A stretch of 64,000 bases of DNA from Hyphomicrobium sp. (GCA_016793445.1 JAEUME010000011.1:124001-188000); one strand, 5' to 3'. Shown: positions 28,304 to 37,631, counted from the stretch's first letter. Translations and numbers: made by a program. Notes: generated by a model not told the origin, from the letters alone.

Positions 28304-29914
28304 TCAAACACGGCGCAAGCGCAAATCCTTGGCGATCTCACGCGCCGCGTTCATACCTGGAACGCCGGTGACCCCGCCGCCGGGATGTGCACCCGAGCCG
28401 CAAAGATACAGTCCGGGAACGGGCATTCGATAATTGGCATAGCCCAACACCGGACGGGCAGAGAAAAGCTGCCCGAGCCCAAGCTGGCCGTGGAAGATGT
28501 CTCCGTCAATAAGCCCGAAGCGCCGTTCCAGGTCCAACGGCGACAAAATCTGACGTGCGATGATCGCTCTCCTGAAGTTGGGCGCGTGCTGTGCAACGGT
28601 GTCGATGACCGTGTCGGCGAAGGCTTCTTTCTCGGCCCCATCTTCCCACGTCCGAGGAGCCGGAAGGTGAGGCGCAACGTATTGCACGAACAGACTGGCG
28701 ACGTGTTTTCCCTGCGGGGCGAGACTGTCATCCAGCGTCGTCGGGATGAGCATTTCCACGACCGGCGCACGCGAGGCGCCAAACTGACGGGCATCCCAGT
28801 AAGCCTGCTCCATGTAAGCCATCGTCGGCGCGAACAGGATGCCTGAGGCGTGGTGGGATTGGATGTCTTTGCCTGGCTTGGCCGTGAAGTCGGGAAGTTC
28901 CTCAAGTGCAACGTTCATGCGAAAGACCCCCGAACCGGTGGTCATGCCGGTGAAGGCTGAGCGCACGGCCGGCGATATGGCATCCGCCGGCACGATATCG
29001 CGGAACAAGAGCTTCGGCGGGATGTTGGAAGCGACGCTGCGCGCGCGGATCTCCTCTCCCGAAGCGAGCACGACGCCGGTCGCGCGGCCATTCTCCATCC
29101 GCAGAGTGGCGACCGGCACGCCGGTTCTGATCTGCGCACCCCGCGAACGGGCAGCGTCCGCCATCGCGGCCGAGATTGCACCCATGCCGCCGATGGCGTG
29201 ACCCCACACGCCTTTCTTCCCGTTCACTTCGCCGAAGCAGTGATGCAAAAGCACGTAGGCCGTACCGGGCGCCGAGGGTGGCAAGTAGGCGCCAACGATG
29301 CCGTCGAACGCATAGGCTGCCTTGATGTGCGCATTCTCGAACCATCGATCGAGAAAAGCTTCCGCACTCGCGGTGAACAGTTCGACGAGTAGCCGTTGAT
29401 CTTCGAGCGACAACTTCAAGACCCGCCGGCCAACTGCGCCGCCCTTGATGAGCTCCAGCAATCCCCCCCCCGCATTGGGTGGCGTTCGTACGACGAGATC
29501 GCGCAGAATGCCGGCGGCGCGGTCCAAGGCGTCATCGTAGGCGGCGTAGCGCTCTGCATCCCTGACCGAAAACTCAGCCATTGCCTTCTGGCGCAGGACC
29601 CGCGATCCATAAGGCAGATGCATGGATCGCTTTTCATCGATGGGCCAGAAATTGCCCGCTGGCCGCTCGACAATCCGCAAGCCGTGACGAGGCAGATCGA
29701 GGTCCTGTATTACCTGCGGATTGAGAAGGCTCACGGTGTAGGACGCGACCGAATTGCGAAAACCCGGCGCGAACTCCTCAGTCGATGCCGCGCCCCCCAC
29801 CGTTGCATTTTTCTCGAGCACAACCACCTTGCATCCCGCACCTGCGAGATAAGCGGCGGTCGTCAAACCATTATGACCGCCACCCAGAATCACAACATCA
29901 TAGGTGTCCGTCAT
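28304..29914 (-). CDS. Phytoene-dehydrogenase-like FAD oxidoreductase
   Basis: 536 residues from ATG 29914. The dinucleotide-binding motif VVILGGGHNGLTTAAYLAGAG is at 7-27, followed by the FAD-contact VVVLEKNATVGGAASTEEF. The C-terminus carries the LYLCGSGAHPGGGVTGVPGMNAA motif of the CrtI/CrtO/PYROXD2 group. These enzymes desaturate or ketolate isoprenoids, but many members have unknown substrates, and no carotenoid genes are nearby. Treat as an NAD(P)/FAD-dependent oxidoreductase. Confidence 0.85.
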   Translation of the reverse strand: MTDTYDVVILGGGHNGLTTAAYLAGAGCKVVVLEKNATVGGAASTEEFAPGFRNSVASYTVSLLNPQVIQDLDLPRHGLRIVERPAGNFWPIDEKRSMHLPYGSRVLRQKAMAEFSVRDAERYAAYDDALDRAAGILRDLVVRTPPNAGGGLLELIKGGAVGRRVLKLSLEDQRLLVELFTASAEAFLDRWFENAHIKAAYAFDGIVGAYLPPSAPGTAYVLLHHCFGEVNGKKGVWGHAIGGMGAISAAMADAARSRGAQIRTGVPVATLRMENGRATGVVLASGEEIRARSVASNIPPKLLFRDIVPADAISPAVRSAFTGMTTGSGVFRMNVALEELPDFTAKPGKDIQSHHASGILFAPTMAYMEQAYWDARQFGASRAPVVEMLIPTTLDDSLAPQGKHVASLFVQYVAPHLPAPRTWEDGAEKEAFADTVIDTVAQHAPNFRRAIIARQILSPLDLERRFGLIDGDIFHGQLGLGQLFSARPVLGYANYRMPVPGLYLCGSGAHPGGGVTGVPGMNAAREIAKDLRLRRV

Positions 29915-30173
29915 CCAATTCTTTCCAGTTAAACAATGCTCGAAAGTTGCCCCGGCTACGCAATTCATAAGAGTCTTGAGGCTGAACAGTTTCTCTTATG
30001 ATGCGCGCATCGGTTGCGGCGCAATAGCCGAAACAGTGGGTAGGACACTATTTACGATTTCAAATAGCCTCAATCTATAGGAACAATTCAATTAGGGATC
30101 TGTTGAAACTGTAGCACCTAATGTAGGCCCTAACGCTTGAGGAGCGCCGCCAACGAGCGTGGAGACAACCTGA

Positions 30174-30425
30174 ATGAATTCAGCAAGTCAGACCGTTGCA
30201 CAGCCCCGAACCCTCGCATCTCCGAAGGCGCAGATTGCGTCAAGGATTGCCGGAGTGGCATTCGCTTCTGTCTTTTCGGGGCTTATCTGGGTCGGGATGA
30301 TCTCTCTGGCTGGAAGCCTTTTGGGTCGCGCCTTTACACCTCTAGCACTTGCCAGTGCCGGCTGCGCAATCACGATGTTCGTAGCCGCCGTTTGCGTGCC
30401 GCTCATGCTCCGCGATGCAGTCTAA
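30174..30425 (+). CDS. Small two-helix membrane protein
   Basis: 83 residues with GGAGA eight bases before the ATG. Two hydrophobic helices (about 25-48 and 55-77) follow a polar N-terminus. It is alone between divergent and convergent leftward genes. Function unknown. Confidence 0.5.
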   Translation: MNSASQTVAQPRTLASPKAQIASRIAGVAFASVFSGLIWVGMISLAGSLLGRAFTPLALASAGCAITMFVAAVCVPLMLRDAV

Positions 30426-30677
30426 AGGTTCTCGTGTAATTCCACGACGGGCGGTTGCGATGTCCATGAACTCACTTCCTTCTCCCCGGAAGTGAAGACC
30501 GCCGAAAGGGCGGATGACGCACTCAGCGGTGCATGTGGAGGTCTCTCACCTGTCGCTTGCGACATCCTCGGAGAAGAAAAGTAGCTCCTATAGAATCGCA
30601 AAGCTTCAGAACCAATGGCTCTGCCGCCTTGACCGGAGCGGGCTTCAGGTTGGCAGCACGGCAGGATCGTGCGTTGC

Positions 30678-31922
30678 CTATTTCTCCAACAGATGCTCGT
30701 AGCGCTGGTCTGTCAGCGTCTTGAGAAATGCGACGATGCCATCGATCCGCTTGGAATCGAGCGCAGAGCCCGACTCCAACTCCTCCTTCGCCAGCATGTC
30801 CGCGATCTCCGGCGGCCCCCACTTCTGTCCCGTCTCCGGGTTTATCTGATGACGAGGATTTTTCGAGTTGAACTTGTTGTAGAACTTTACGACGGTGCGA
30901 AGATCCTTAAAGACGCCATTGTGCATATACGGCGCGGTTACCGCCACGTTGCGCAACGTTGGAACCTTGAACATGCCGGCATTGGCCAGATGCGCCGCGC
31001 TAGGATTCTGCGCAAGTCCGGTATCTACGTAACCCGGCTTTGATCCATTCAGAGCGCGCACCGATGTGTTCACAGGCGTTCCGATGTTGCGATACTGATA
31101 ATTTGTAAATGTCTCACCTTCAGCGCCGCCAAACTCCTTCAGTTTGTGACAGCGGCTGCAATTGGTGAACTGCGTGGAAAAGAAGAGGACGCGACCGAGT
31201 TCTTCTTTTTCGGTCAGCTGCACCTCGCCGCGCAGATACCGATCGTACTTGGAATCAAAGGCAGAGAACTGCTTGGTGCGCTCAAAAGCTGCAATTGCCG
31301 TACCCAGGGCGGCATAGGCTTTATCATTGTCCCTGAGTATGTCCTTGCCGAAAAGGCTATCAAACGCGGAGACATAGGCTGCGTTTTCCTTCAAGCGTGC
31401 AACCGCCGTGCGCTTGTCGGGCATTCCCATCTCGATGGGGTTGAGCGGCGGGCCCATCGCCTGATCAGCAAGCGTCTTGGCGCGCCCGTCCCAGAACAAT
31501 CCGCCCACCGGCTTGCCTTGCGCGTTGATATGGAAGTCGGGCGTCAACATTGCGTAGGCTGCGCTCGGCGTATTGCGGTCGCCCATCGAATGTCCGTCAT
31601 CACCGATCGAGACGGCACGGCCCGCGTCACCTGAATCCCGAGGATCGGTAAAGGCATGATCAGGCGAATGACAGGTTGCGCAGGCCTGCGTGCGGTTCAT
31701 CGACAGGTTAGTATCGAAGAACAGCGCTTCGCCGAGCTTTTCCATACTGTCGATCTGCGCGGGAGGTGGTGACTGGCGCGCGCCCGCGTCAGTCAGAAGG
31801 CCTGCCGCGAGGACGCCGGCAAAGACGACAATCACAAGCGGGAGTTCGGCTCGCAGCGCGCGCGCTCGTGCCCGTATGCGTTCGCGCATGTGCATCAAGG
31901 CTGCGATCATGTCCGTATACAT
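30678..31922 (-). CDS. Diheme cytochrome c peroxidase family protein
   Basis: 414 residues from ATG 31922. An N-terminal anchor helix (about 28-43) is followed by two c-type heme sites: CATCH (Cys81-His85), then LFWDGRAKTL, and CSRCH (Cys255-His259). APYMHNGVFKDLRTVVKFYN near the end is typical of the CcpA/MauG family. It should be periplasmic, reducing peroxide or oxidising a protein partner. It is the third gene after a diheme oxidoreductase and an imelysin on the same strand. MauG function cannot be separated from peroxidase by sequence alone, but no methylamine dehydrogenase genes are present. Confidence 0.88.
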   Translation of the reverse strand: MYTDMIAALMHMRERIRARARALRAELPLVIVVFAGVLAAGLLTDAGARQSPPPAQIDSMEKLGEALFFDTNLSMNRTQACATCHSPDHAFTDPRDSGDAGRAVSIGDDGHSMGDRNTPSAAYAMLTPDFHINAQGKPVGGLFWDGRAKTLADQAMGPPLNPIEMGMPDKRTAVARLKENAAYVSAFDSLFGKDILRDNDKAYAALGTAIAAFERTKQFSAFDSKYDRYLRGEVQLTEKEELGRVLFFSTQFTNCSRCHKLKEFGGAEGETFTNYQYRNIGTPVNTSVRALNGSKPGYVDTGLAQNPSAAHLANAGMFKVPTLRNVAVTAPYMHNGVFKDLRTVVKFYNKFNSKNPRHQINPETGQKWGPPEIADMLAKEELESGSALDSKRIDGIVAFLKTLTDQRYEHLLEK

Positions 31923-32037
31923 TTGCAAGGCCCGCTATCCGATTGGATGCAAAATCCAGCCCACGCAGATCAGCTACGAATATGACTGAAATCGTAGACA
32001 ATCAAGCGCAACCGTGACGCACTGCATTTGACACAAG

Positions 32038-33063
32038 TCAATCGCCGTCCAAACTATTGAAACCGAGCGCGACGCCAAGCTCGCCGGGTAGCACGTCAAC
32101 GACGTAATACTTGGCGTTGTTAATGGCGGCGATAACATTCACGCCACGGTTTGGATCATTGGGATCCGCAAGCGCCGCGGCGGCGTCTGCGAGCTTTTCA
32201 TTGGCGGCCGCTGCAGCCTCAGGTGCAAATGGTGCGATAGCCTCGAGCGCCGCTTGCAGCGCCTCAACGTTCAACAGCAGATCGCGCGCGCTGCGATGAG
32301 AGCGCCAGCTCTCCGCTTTCTTCTCGTCGGGGATCACGCCTTTGCCGCCAAACAGCGGCGGGATCTTGCGATCTTCCATCACGCGCAAACCGGTCGCGAC
32401 ATCGCCCAGAACAGCGGATGCGGCCTCAACTGCCTTGTCGGGCATCGCAAGCGTCGCCCTGATCTTGGCGAAGTCGCCGACCTCAGGTTCGCTCCACTCG
32501 GCAAGCGCATCGGCGGCAATGGTGCGCAGGTTCAGCGAGATTGCTTGCCCGACGGCGCATTCGCGCGCCGATAGCGCGTCCGGCGCACTGCTGGAGCCAT
32601 CTTGCGAAAAAAGCAACCGCTCCAGCGCCGGCAATCCCTGCGCCGCGACACTTGCATCTGCCACGTTCTGAGGCGTGAGACCACTTTCGCCCTCGCCATC
32701 GAGCAACGCGTTCAGACCACGGGTGACCGCATTGCGCGGATCGGGCCAATAGGAGATGCGTTCCCGCCGGCTCTTGCGCGACAGCGGCCCGGACGCGAAC
32801 GGCTCCATGCGCGCCCAGGCATCACTTGCCGCATTGAAGGCCTCGCGCAGTCCATCGAGAGACTGACAAGACCGCTCCCAGGCCGCGGCCTGCTTGGCGA
32901 ACGCGCTTTCCAGTTCGGCAAGGCGCGGCCCTGTCACGGTTTCGGCAATCGCGGCGGGCATCTCCTGCACAGCGCGTTTGTCTGCAGCCGCTGCGTCCAA
33001 CGCCAGCCACACCCCCAGCGCTAAGCCCGCTGAAATGGCGCTGGTCAAAAGCGGCTTCATCAT
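32038..33063 (-). CDS. Imelysin-family protein
   Basis: 341 residues from ATG 33063, one base after the stop of the upstream diheme oxidoreductase gene, with AGGTGA upstream. A signal peptide (LLTSAISAGLALGVWLALDAAAA) leads to the imelysin domain, with a GLPALERLLF segment where many members have GxHxxE, so the histidine is a proline here. Imelysins are periplasmic, linked to iron uptake. The operon with diheme proteins fits the known iron-regulated imelysin/DHOR arrangement. Confidence 0.85.
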   Translation of the reverse strand: MMKPLLTSAISAGLALGVWLALDAAAADKRAVQEMPAAIAETVTGPRLAELESAFAKQAAAWERSCQSLDGLREAFNAASDAWARMEPFASGPLSRKSRRERISYWPDPRNAVTRGLNALLDGEGESGLTPQNVADASVAAQGLPALERLLFSQDGSSSAPDALSARECAVGQAISLNLRTIAADALAEWSEPEVGDFAKIRATLAMPDKAVEAASAVLGDVATGLRVMEDRKIPPLFGGKGVIPDEKKAESWRSHRSARDLLLNVEALQAALEAIAPFAPEAAAAANEKLADAAAALADPNDPNRGVNVIAAINNAKYYVVDVLPGELGVALGFNSLDGD

Positions 33064-33064
33064 A

Positions 33065-34387
33065 TCATTCACCTAGAAGAAAGCGCTCCAGCGCCTCGCG
33101 TTGATCCCGCGGCAGACCCTTATACGCATCGCGCGCGTTCTCGGCCTCGCCAGCGTGCCACAGAACCGCTTCGGCGATATTGCGGGCACGCCCGTCATGC
33201 ATGAGAGTCGCGCCCGCCCGCAATCGCTCGCCAAGGCCAACAAGCGCTGCGGTGCGCCATTCTTTTGATGACTGACCGGCGGTCTCCACCAGTCCGGCCA
33301 ACCCCTCGCCCATATCATGCAGGCGCAAATCCGAATACAGCGCAACCTCGCCACCGTGCTTGGCCGGCATCAACGGCGTATGGCACGCTCCGCATCCGGC
33401 CGCCTCGAAAACGCGCGCCCCTTCTGCTTCATTCTGGGGGGATGGCGCAGCGACTTTGTCCAGGCTGCGGACATAAACCGCAATGGCGCCGACGATTTCC
33501 TTGCTGATCTCGCCTCCAGAAGGATCGGTGCCGTTGATGGCGTTCCTGCAAGCCGCCTGTTGAACCGTGCAGTCGCCAGCTGGCTCGCTACGCTGAGACG
33601 TGGAGAGTCCCAGATCGCGGCTGAAGGCCGTCGCGACAATGTCTTCCAGCGTCCGTTCTGAGGCTTTGTGGCCGAACACAAGAACGTTGCCGTCCTTGTC
33701 CCGTGAAAGACGCCCACCCGCCTGCACATTTGCGGCCCGCTCCCCTAGGGCCTTGATGTCGATCTTATCCGCCCTTGCCGCCGCCCGCAGACTGGGGGCA
33801 AGGAGCAAGGTCTTCGACATGCCTTCCGACAATGGCGTTTCGAGACCTTCGAGTGTGGCATCGGGTTGGCGCAGTTCCACCGCCGTGCCGTCGGCCAGCG
33901 TGAGCGTGCTGGTGCGCCAGGCGAGTTGTACCTCGGCCTCCGAACCAAAACCCGGAATGGCATGAGTCTGGATCTGCGCGCCAAAATGCGGATCGCCCGC
34001 GCCATCGGGACCAGAAAGACGGACAACCGCACCACGCGACAGCAGTCGCTTATCCGGCATGAGCTCGATGCGTCCGGCGGTTGCCGCACCATGACACTGG
34101 GCGCAGGAACGAGCATTGAAGAGCGGTCCAAGCCCGTCGTTGGCTTTTGTTGACGAGGGTGCAGGGACCCATTGGCGATCAAACAGCGCCTTGCCGATTG
34201 CGCGGGTAAGCCCCTCGTCCGCCAAGCAAGCTGCGGCGCCCCCAACGATCAGGCAACCGATGGCCGCGCTGCGGCGGATCGATTCACGGTTCCACCATCC
34301 GGCTTTTCCGGCCGGAAGTCCGCCAACGGGACGAAGCTTGGATTGCCACCTCCCCAAAGCTCTCCGCAGCGTTCCTGTGTGCCCCAT
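33065..34387 (-). CDS. Diheme oxidoreductase (DHOR/thiol oxidoreductase family)
   Basis: 440 residues from ATG 34387; a GTG at 34456 is in frame but has no ribosome binding site. After a signal-like segment (SAAIGCLIVGGAAACLADE) come GPLFNARSCAQCHGA (first heme, CxxCH), a central beta region with AIPGFGSEAEVQLAW, and EAAGCGACHTPLMP (second heme), then LHDMGEGLAG and TLMHDGRARNIAEAVLWHAGEAE. This is the DUF1111-type family that accompanies imelysins. Redox partner unknown. Confidence 0.87.
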   Translation of the reverse strand: MGHTGTLRRALGRWQSKLRPVGGLPAGKAGWWNRESIRRSAAIGCLIVGGAAACLADEGLTRAIGKALFDRQWVPAPSSTKANDGLGPLFNARSCAQCHGAATAGRIELMPDKRLLSRGAVVRLSGPDGAGDPHFGAQIQTHAIPGFGSEAEVQLAWRTSTLTLADGTAVELRQPDATLEGLETPLSEGMSKTLLLAPSLRAAARADKIDIKALGERAANVQAGGRLSRDKDGNVLVFGHKASERTLEDIVATAFSRDLGLSTSQRSEPAGDCTVQQAACRNAINGTDPSGGEISKEIVGAIAVYVRSLDKVAAPSPQNEAEGARVFEAAGCGACHTPLMPAKHGGEVALYSDLRLHDMGEGLAGLVETAGQSSKEWRTAALVGLGERLRAGATLMHDGRARNIAEAVLWHAGEAENARDAYKGLPRDQREALERFLLGE

Positions 34388-34535
34388 GCGCCAAACGACC
34401 AAACCAAGGATTGAAATGGAGTATGCCGGCCGTCGCCAGGACCGCAAGCGCCGCACCTATAGGCCGAGGCGCCGCGCAGGTCAAAGTCACGCTCAACCGA
34501 ACGCCTTTATAGATAAAAATTCCTGGGCTGGCAGC
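34388..34535. other. Non-coding stretch before the riboswitch-like element
   Basis: Upstream of the diheme oxidoreductase start. A 70-codon leftward frame (34284-34496, TTG start) overlaps the oxidoreductase N-terminus; it has a hydrophobic start but no ribosome binding site, so it was not called. Promoter elements for the leftward iron-related operon should be here. Confidence 0.35.
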
Positions 34536-34539
34536 CCGA

Positions 34540-34695
34540 CCGCACCAGCGTGACGGGCGTCCCTCGCAGGCGATTCGCCCGACGGAATTGCGCGGTGCGA
34601 ATTCCCGACCGCCGCTGTAAGTTGGCTGTGACGCTGTGAGCGCCTCATGGCGGATGCCGGGGCGCCAAGCCGGCGACCTGCAGTCGCACAGATTC
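34540..34695 (+). promoter_or_regulatory. Cobalamin-riboswitch-like element, no sense gene downstream
   Basis: On the plus strand GGAATTGCGCGGTGCGAATTC (34584 on; 20-base limit exceeded by one, key words GCGGTGCGAATTCC) is followed by CCGACCGCCGCTGTAAG and, 50 bases on, AAGCCGGCGACCTGCAG. This order matches the B12 riboswitch core (GGAA, GCGGTGCGAATCC, CCCGCxACTGTAAG, AGCCAGGAGACCTGCC) with some loss in the CCCCGC box. Two small leftward genes lie antisense just behind it, so there is no obvious regulated gene in cis for 750 bases. Confidence 0.5.
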
Positions 34696-34703
34696 GGCGC
34701 GCG

Positions 34704-34949
34704 CTAGTGGCTCATGGTAACGGACTGAGCAGGGCTCACCCGATCGGACAGGGCTGGCGTCGCCACGGACGCCTTCACGAGAACAGCCTCCTCAAGAACC
34801 GCGTCCTGTGGCGAGGCCAGCCTCACCTTTGCCGGTGCCTGAGCTGTCGTGACGTCCCAAGCACCATCGAAGGGAAAGATGATGGTTGCCAGGAAGGCGA
34901 AGACGTAGACGACCAACAAACGGTAGAAAAGTGTTGCGTGCTTCATCAA
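34704..34949 (-). CDS. Small membrane-anchored hypothetical protein
   Basis: 81 residues: a short N-terminus (MMKHATLFYR), one transmembrane helix (LLVVYVFAFLATIIF), then a 50-residue polar tail rich in Ala, Val and Ser. Its ATG overlaps the stop of the upstream 73-residue gene as ATGA, which supports both. No family recognised. It ends just past the riboswitch-like element on the other strand. Confidence 0.55.
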   Translation of the reverse strand: MMKHATLFYRLLVVYVFAFLATIIFPFDGAWDVTTAQAPAKVRLASPQDAVLEEAVLVKASVATPALSDRVSPAQSVTMSH

Positions 34950-35167
34950 TCTCTCTCACGGAGGCATGCAGGCAGGCTCCGCGCAACATCCGTCAGCGCC
35001 TCCTCTTCATCAGCCAACTTCGGGATTTCCATCTCATCGCTCATAGCCATGGGAGCATCACGTTCCATTGGCTTGGCCACACGCATCTGAACAAACCCGC
35101 CGTAGGAATACGCCGAGGGTAAAATGACTTCGACATCAGCACTGGCGTCGCAGTTTTCTTTGATCAT
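34946..35167 (-). CDS. Hypothetical 73-residue protein
   Basis: Soluble, acidic protein (starts MIKENCDASADVEVILPSAY) with no signal peptide. A GGGA-containing purine stretch precedes the ATG. Translationally coupled (ATGA) to the membrane-anchored small protein downstream, so the two may act together. Unknown family. Divergent from the MASE1 histidine kinase gene. Confidence 0.5.
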   Translation of the reverse strand: MIKENCDASADVEVILPSAYSYGGFVQMRVAKPMERDAPMAMSDEMEIPKLADEEEALTDVARSLPACLRERD

Positions 35168-35446
35168 GGCGATTATTCCCTGTTTCCGAAACGCCCGCCC
35201 CGGTATGCTGTAATGCCAAGATACTCGCAGGGTCTATCAGGGCACAATTCGAGCCAGCTACCTAGCGGGTCAAACTTAGGTATAATTACGTATTCTGGCG
35301 TGGCGCGTCGCGCCAACGACCAGGATCGCAAAACCAAACGCACCACAGCGCTGATCAGTTTCCACAAGCGGCGTCCCTTGTCTCCAACGGGCGCCCGGTT
35401 AAGTAAATTTGCGTGGCAGGCGCGGTCTTGGGAGAACAGCCAGTCG

Positions 35447-37057
35447 ATGAAGGCAGAGCAGCTCAAGCGTACCTTGACCGCGGGAAGCGCCTTTCTGGCT
35501 GCCTACGTGCTGCTCGATCTCGTAAGCTATGTGAAACCCTATGGCTCGTTTGGCGTTACCCCTTGGAATCCTCAAGTCGGGTTGAGCATGGCGCTCGCCT
35601 ACTTGAGCAGCCTCGTCGCTCCTCCGTTCTTTCTGATGGCGCAGTTCGTAGCGAATTACGCGCTCAGGTCTGGACCGATGGGCTTCTGGCTGGAGCTTTC
35701 GACCTCGCTCCTCTCGGGGGCCGTATTCCTGTCGGCCAGCATCGCTTTGCGCCGGATGAACCTGATCGACCCGAGGCTCCATTCCATCCGCGACGTATTC
35801 AATCTCCTTCTGGTCATCCTCGCCGCTGCCGTAGTCGATGCCATACTCTTCACCAGCATACTCGCTCTGGCGGGCGAATTGGCCAGAGGCGACTTCGGTC
35901 ACGTGGCCCGCAGGCTTTTTATCGGTGATGTGATTGGATGTTTGACTATCACGCCGCTTCTCCTGATTGCAGCAACCCAGCGCCCTTGGCCCACGCCCCG
36001 TTTGGATGCCCTCTTTCAGATCGTTGCACTCATCGCCGCGCTTTTCATCGTCTTCGGCTATCAGCAAGCCACCGCTTTCCAGCTCTTCTACCTGTTGTTC
36101 CTGCCGCTGCTTTGGATCGCGCTCAGTTACGGCACCGCCGGCGCGGCGATTGCGATCCTCATCATTCAAGCCGGTCTCCTCATTGGTGCTGATTTCCGCT
36201 TTGGAACGGACCCTGGTCTCACAGTTCTTCAAGTGCTCATGTTCGCGCTCGCGCTGACCGGACTGCTGGTCGGGGCCATATTCATTGAGCGTGAAAATGC
36301 AGCGACACGCATCCGTGAGCAGCAGAGCGCGCTGGACCGGGCGCTGCGTACGCGCGCCGCGGGCGAGGTGGCCGCCGGCATCACTCACGAGATCAATCAG
36401 CCGCTCACCGCAGTGCGTAATTATGCGACAGTGGCGCGCTCTGCACTGGAAAACGGACAGACCGAACTTGCTCTTGAAAGTCTCGCCAAGCTCAATACAC
36501 AAAGCGACCGTGTTGCAAATGTCCTGAAAAGCATTCGCGATCTTCTGCACCAGGGAACCATTGACATCACGCCCGTCAGCCTCGACGATTTGTTGCGCGA
36601 CTTCTCCGAGCTCATGGCGGCTGACCTCGCGTCCCGGAGCATCACGCTGAGGATAACGGTCCCGGCGGGTTTTCCGTTGGTCCGGATTGATCGCGTGCAG
36701 ATCGCCCAGGCGCTGCACAACCTTGTCAATAACGCTGCCGATGCCATGACGGGCATCGGACAGCATGGTGTCATCTTTATTGTCGTCAGTTGGGTCGCCG
36801 CGAAGACGCGTCCGGAATTCGCAATATCGGTAATCGACGAAGGACCCGGATTTCCACCCAGCGTCAACATCGAGCGCCCCGTGCCGTTCATATCCACCAA
36901 GTCGGAGGGCACCGGTATAGGATTGAGCATCGCGCGCACGGTCGCTGAGGCGCACGGTGGACGCCTGACAATTTCATCGGCGGCAACCGGGGCTTGCGTG
37001 AGAATTATTCTTCCGTTCAAGGAGGCAGGATATGACGAAGCGTATTTCCATAGTTGA
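35447..37057 (+). CDS. MASE1-domain sensor histidine kinase
   Basis: 536 residues from ATG 35447 (GGGAGA upstream; longer open frame rejected). About eight to ten transmembrane helices fill residues 1-285 with the MASE1 pattern (FGVTPWNPQVGLSMALAYL, FIGDVIGCLTITPLLL). The kinase core follows: His314 in AAGITHEINQPLTAVRNYA, N-box LHNLVNNAADAMTG, VIDEGPGFP and GTGIGLSIART. It overlaps the response-regulator gene by 26 bases, so the pair is coupled. It resembles FixL/DctB-type kinases but senses through the membrane domain; ligand unknown. Confidence 0.92.
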   Translation: MKAEQLKRTLTAGSAFLAAYVLLDLVSYVKPYGSFGVTPWNPQVGLSMALAYLSSLVAPPFFLMAQFVANYALRSGPMGFWLELSTSLLSGAVFLSASIALRRMNLIDPRLHSIRDVFNLLLVILAAAVVDAILFTSILALAGELARGDFGHVARRLFIGDVIGCLTITPLLLIAATQRPWPTPRLDALFQIVALIAALFIVFGYQQATAFQLFYLLFLPLLWIALSYGTAGAAIAILIIQAGLLIGADFRFGTDPGLTVLQVLMFALALTGLLVGAIFIERENAATRIREQQSALDRALRTRAAGEVAAGITHEINQPLTAVRNYATVARSALENGQTELALESLAKLNTQSDRVANVLKSIRDLLHQGTIDITPVSLDDLLRDFSELMAADLASRSITLRITVPAGFPLVRIDRVQIAQALHNLVNNAADAMTGIGQHGVIFIVVSWVAAKTRPEFAISVIDEGPGFPPSVNIERPVPFISTKSEGTGIGLSIARTVAEAHGGRLTISSAATGACVRIILPFKEAGYDEAYFHS

Positions 37058-37631
37058 TGACGACCCTGCCGTCATCGATTCAATACAGCTTCTTCTGCAA
37101 TCGCAGGGCTTCAAGACCGAGTGTCACCCGGATGCAGCCTCCCTGCTCGCAGCGCCCCCCGACTCCGACTGCATTCTTTCGGACGTGCGAATGCCCGGCA
37201 TGAACGGCGTCGACATGATGCGCGAGCTTCGGACACGCAAGGATGTCCGCCCGGTCATTCTCCTGACGGGGCACGGCGACATTGAAATGGCCGTCAATGC
37301 CATCAAGGGCGGGGCTTTCGATTTCATCGAGAAGCCATTTGACCCGACACGTCTCATTGCAACGATCGGCAGCGCGATCAACAAGGCGGACGAAAAGAAG
37401 GTGATCCAGGGAGAAACCGCACAGTGGCAGGAGCGCTATGACTCATTGACCGACCGCCAGCGTGAAACAATGGTCTTGCTTGTCCAGGGCTTCGCCAACA
37501 AGGAGATCGCGACGCGGCTTGGCATCAGCCCACGTACTGTCGAGATCCATCGGACATGGGTGATGAACAAGATGGCCGCACGGACGCTGGCGGAACTCGT
37601 GCGCATGGGCATCGCGCTCGACATCGCCTGA
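37032..37631 (+). CDS. FixJ-family response regulator
   Basis: 199 residues: receiver domain with SIVDDDPAVID, Asp51 in CILSDVRMPGMNG, ILLTGHGDIEMAVNAIKGGAFDFIEKPF, then a LuxR-type helix-turn-helix LTDRQRETMVLLVQGFANKEIATRLGISPRTVEIHR. Partner of the overlapping MASE1 kinase. It lies upstream (on the opposite strand) of the methylated-amine locus, whose regulation by it would be a guess. Confidence 0.93.
   Translation: MTKRISIVDDDPAVIDSIQLLLQSQGFKTECHPDAASLLAAPPDSDCILSDVRMPGMNGVDMMRELRTRKDVRPVILLTGHGDIEMAVNAIKGGAFDFIEKPFDPTRLIATIGSAINKADEKKVIQGETAQWQERYDSLTDRQRETMVLLVQGFANKEIATRLGISPRTVEIHRTWVMNKMAARTLAELVRMGIALDIA

Noticed and set aside
34284..34496. 70-codon minus-strand frame with hydrophobic start
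   Set aside because: TTG start without ribosome binding site and long overlap with the diheme oxidoreductase N-terminus; kept only as a note.
34647..35090. 147-codon plus-strand frame just behind the riboswitch-like element
   Set aside because: Arg/His/Ser-rich composition typical of an antisense shadow; the opposite strand has two ATGA-coupled small genes with better starts.
35399..36955. 518-codon open frame on the minus strand
   Set aside because: It lies exactly opposite the MASE1 histidine kinase, has no homologous motif and is biased by the GC-rich third positions of the real gene.
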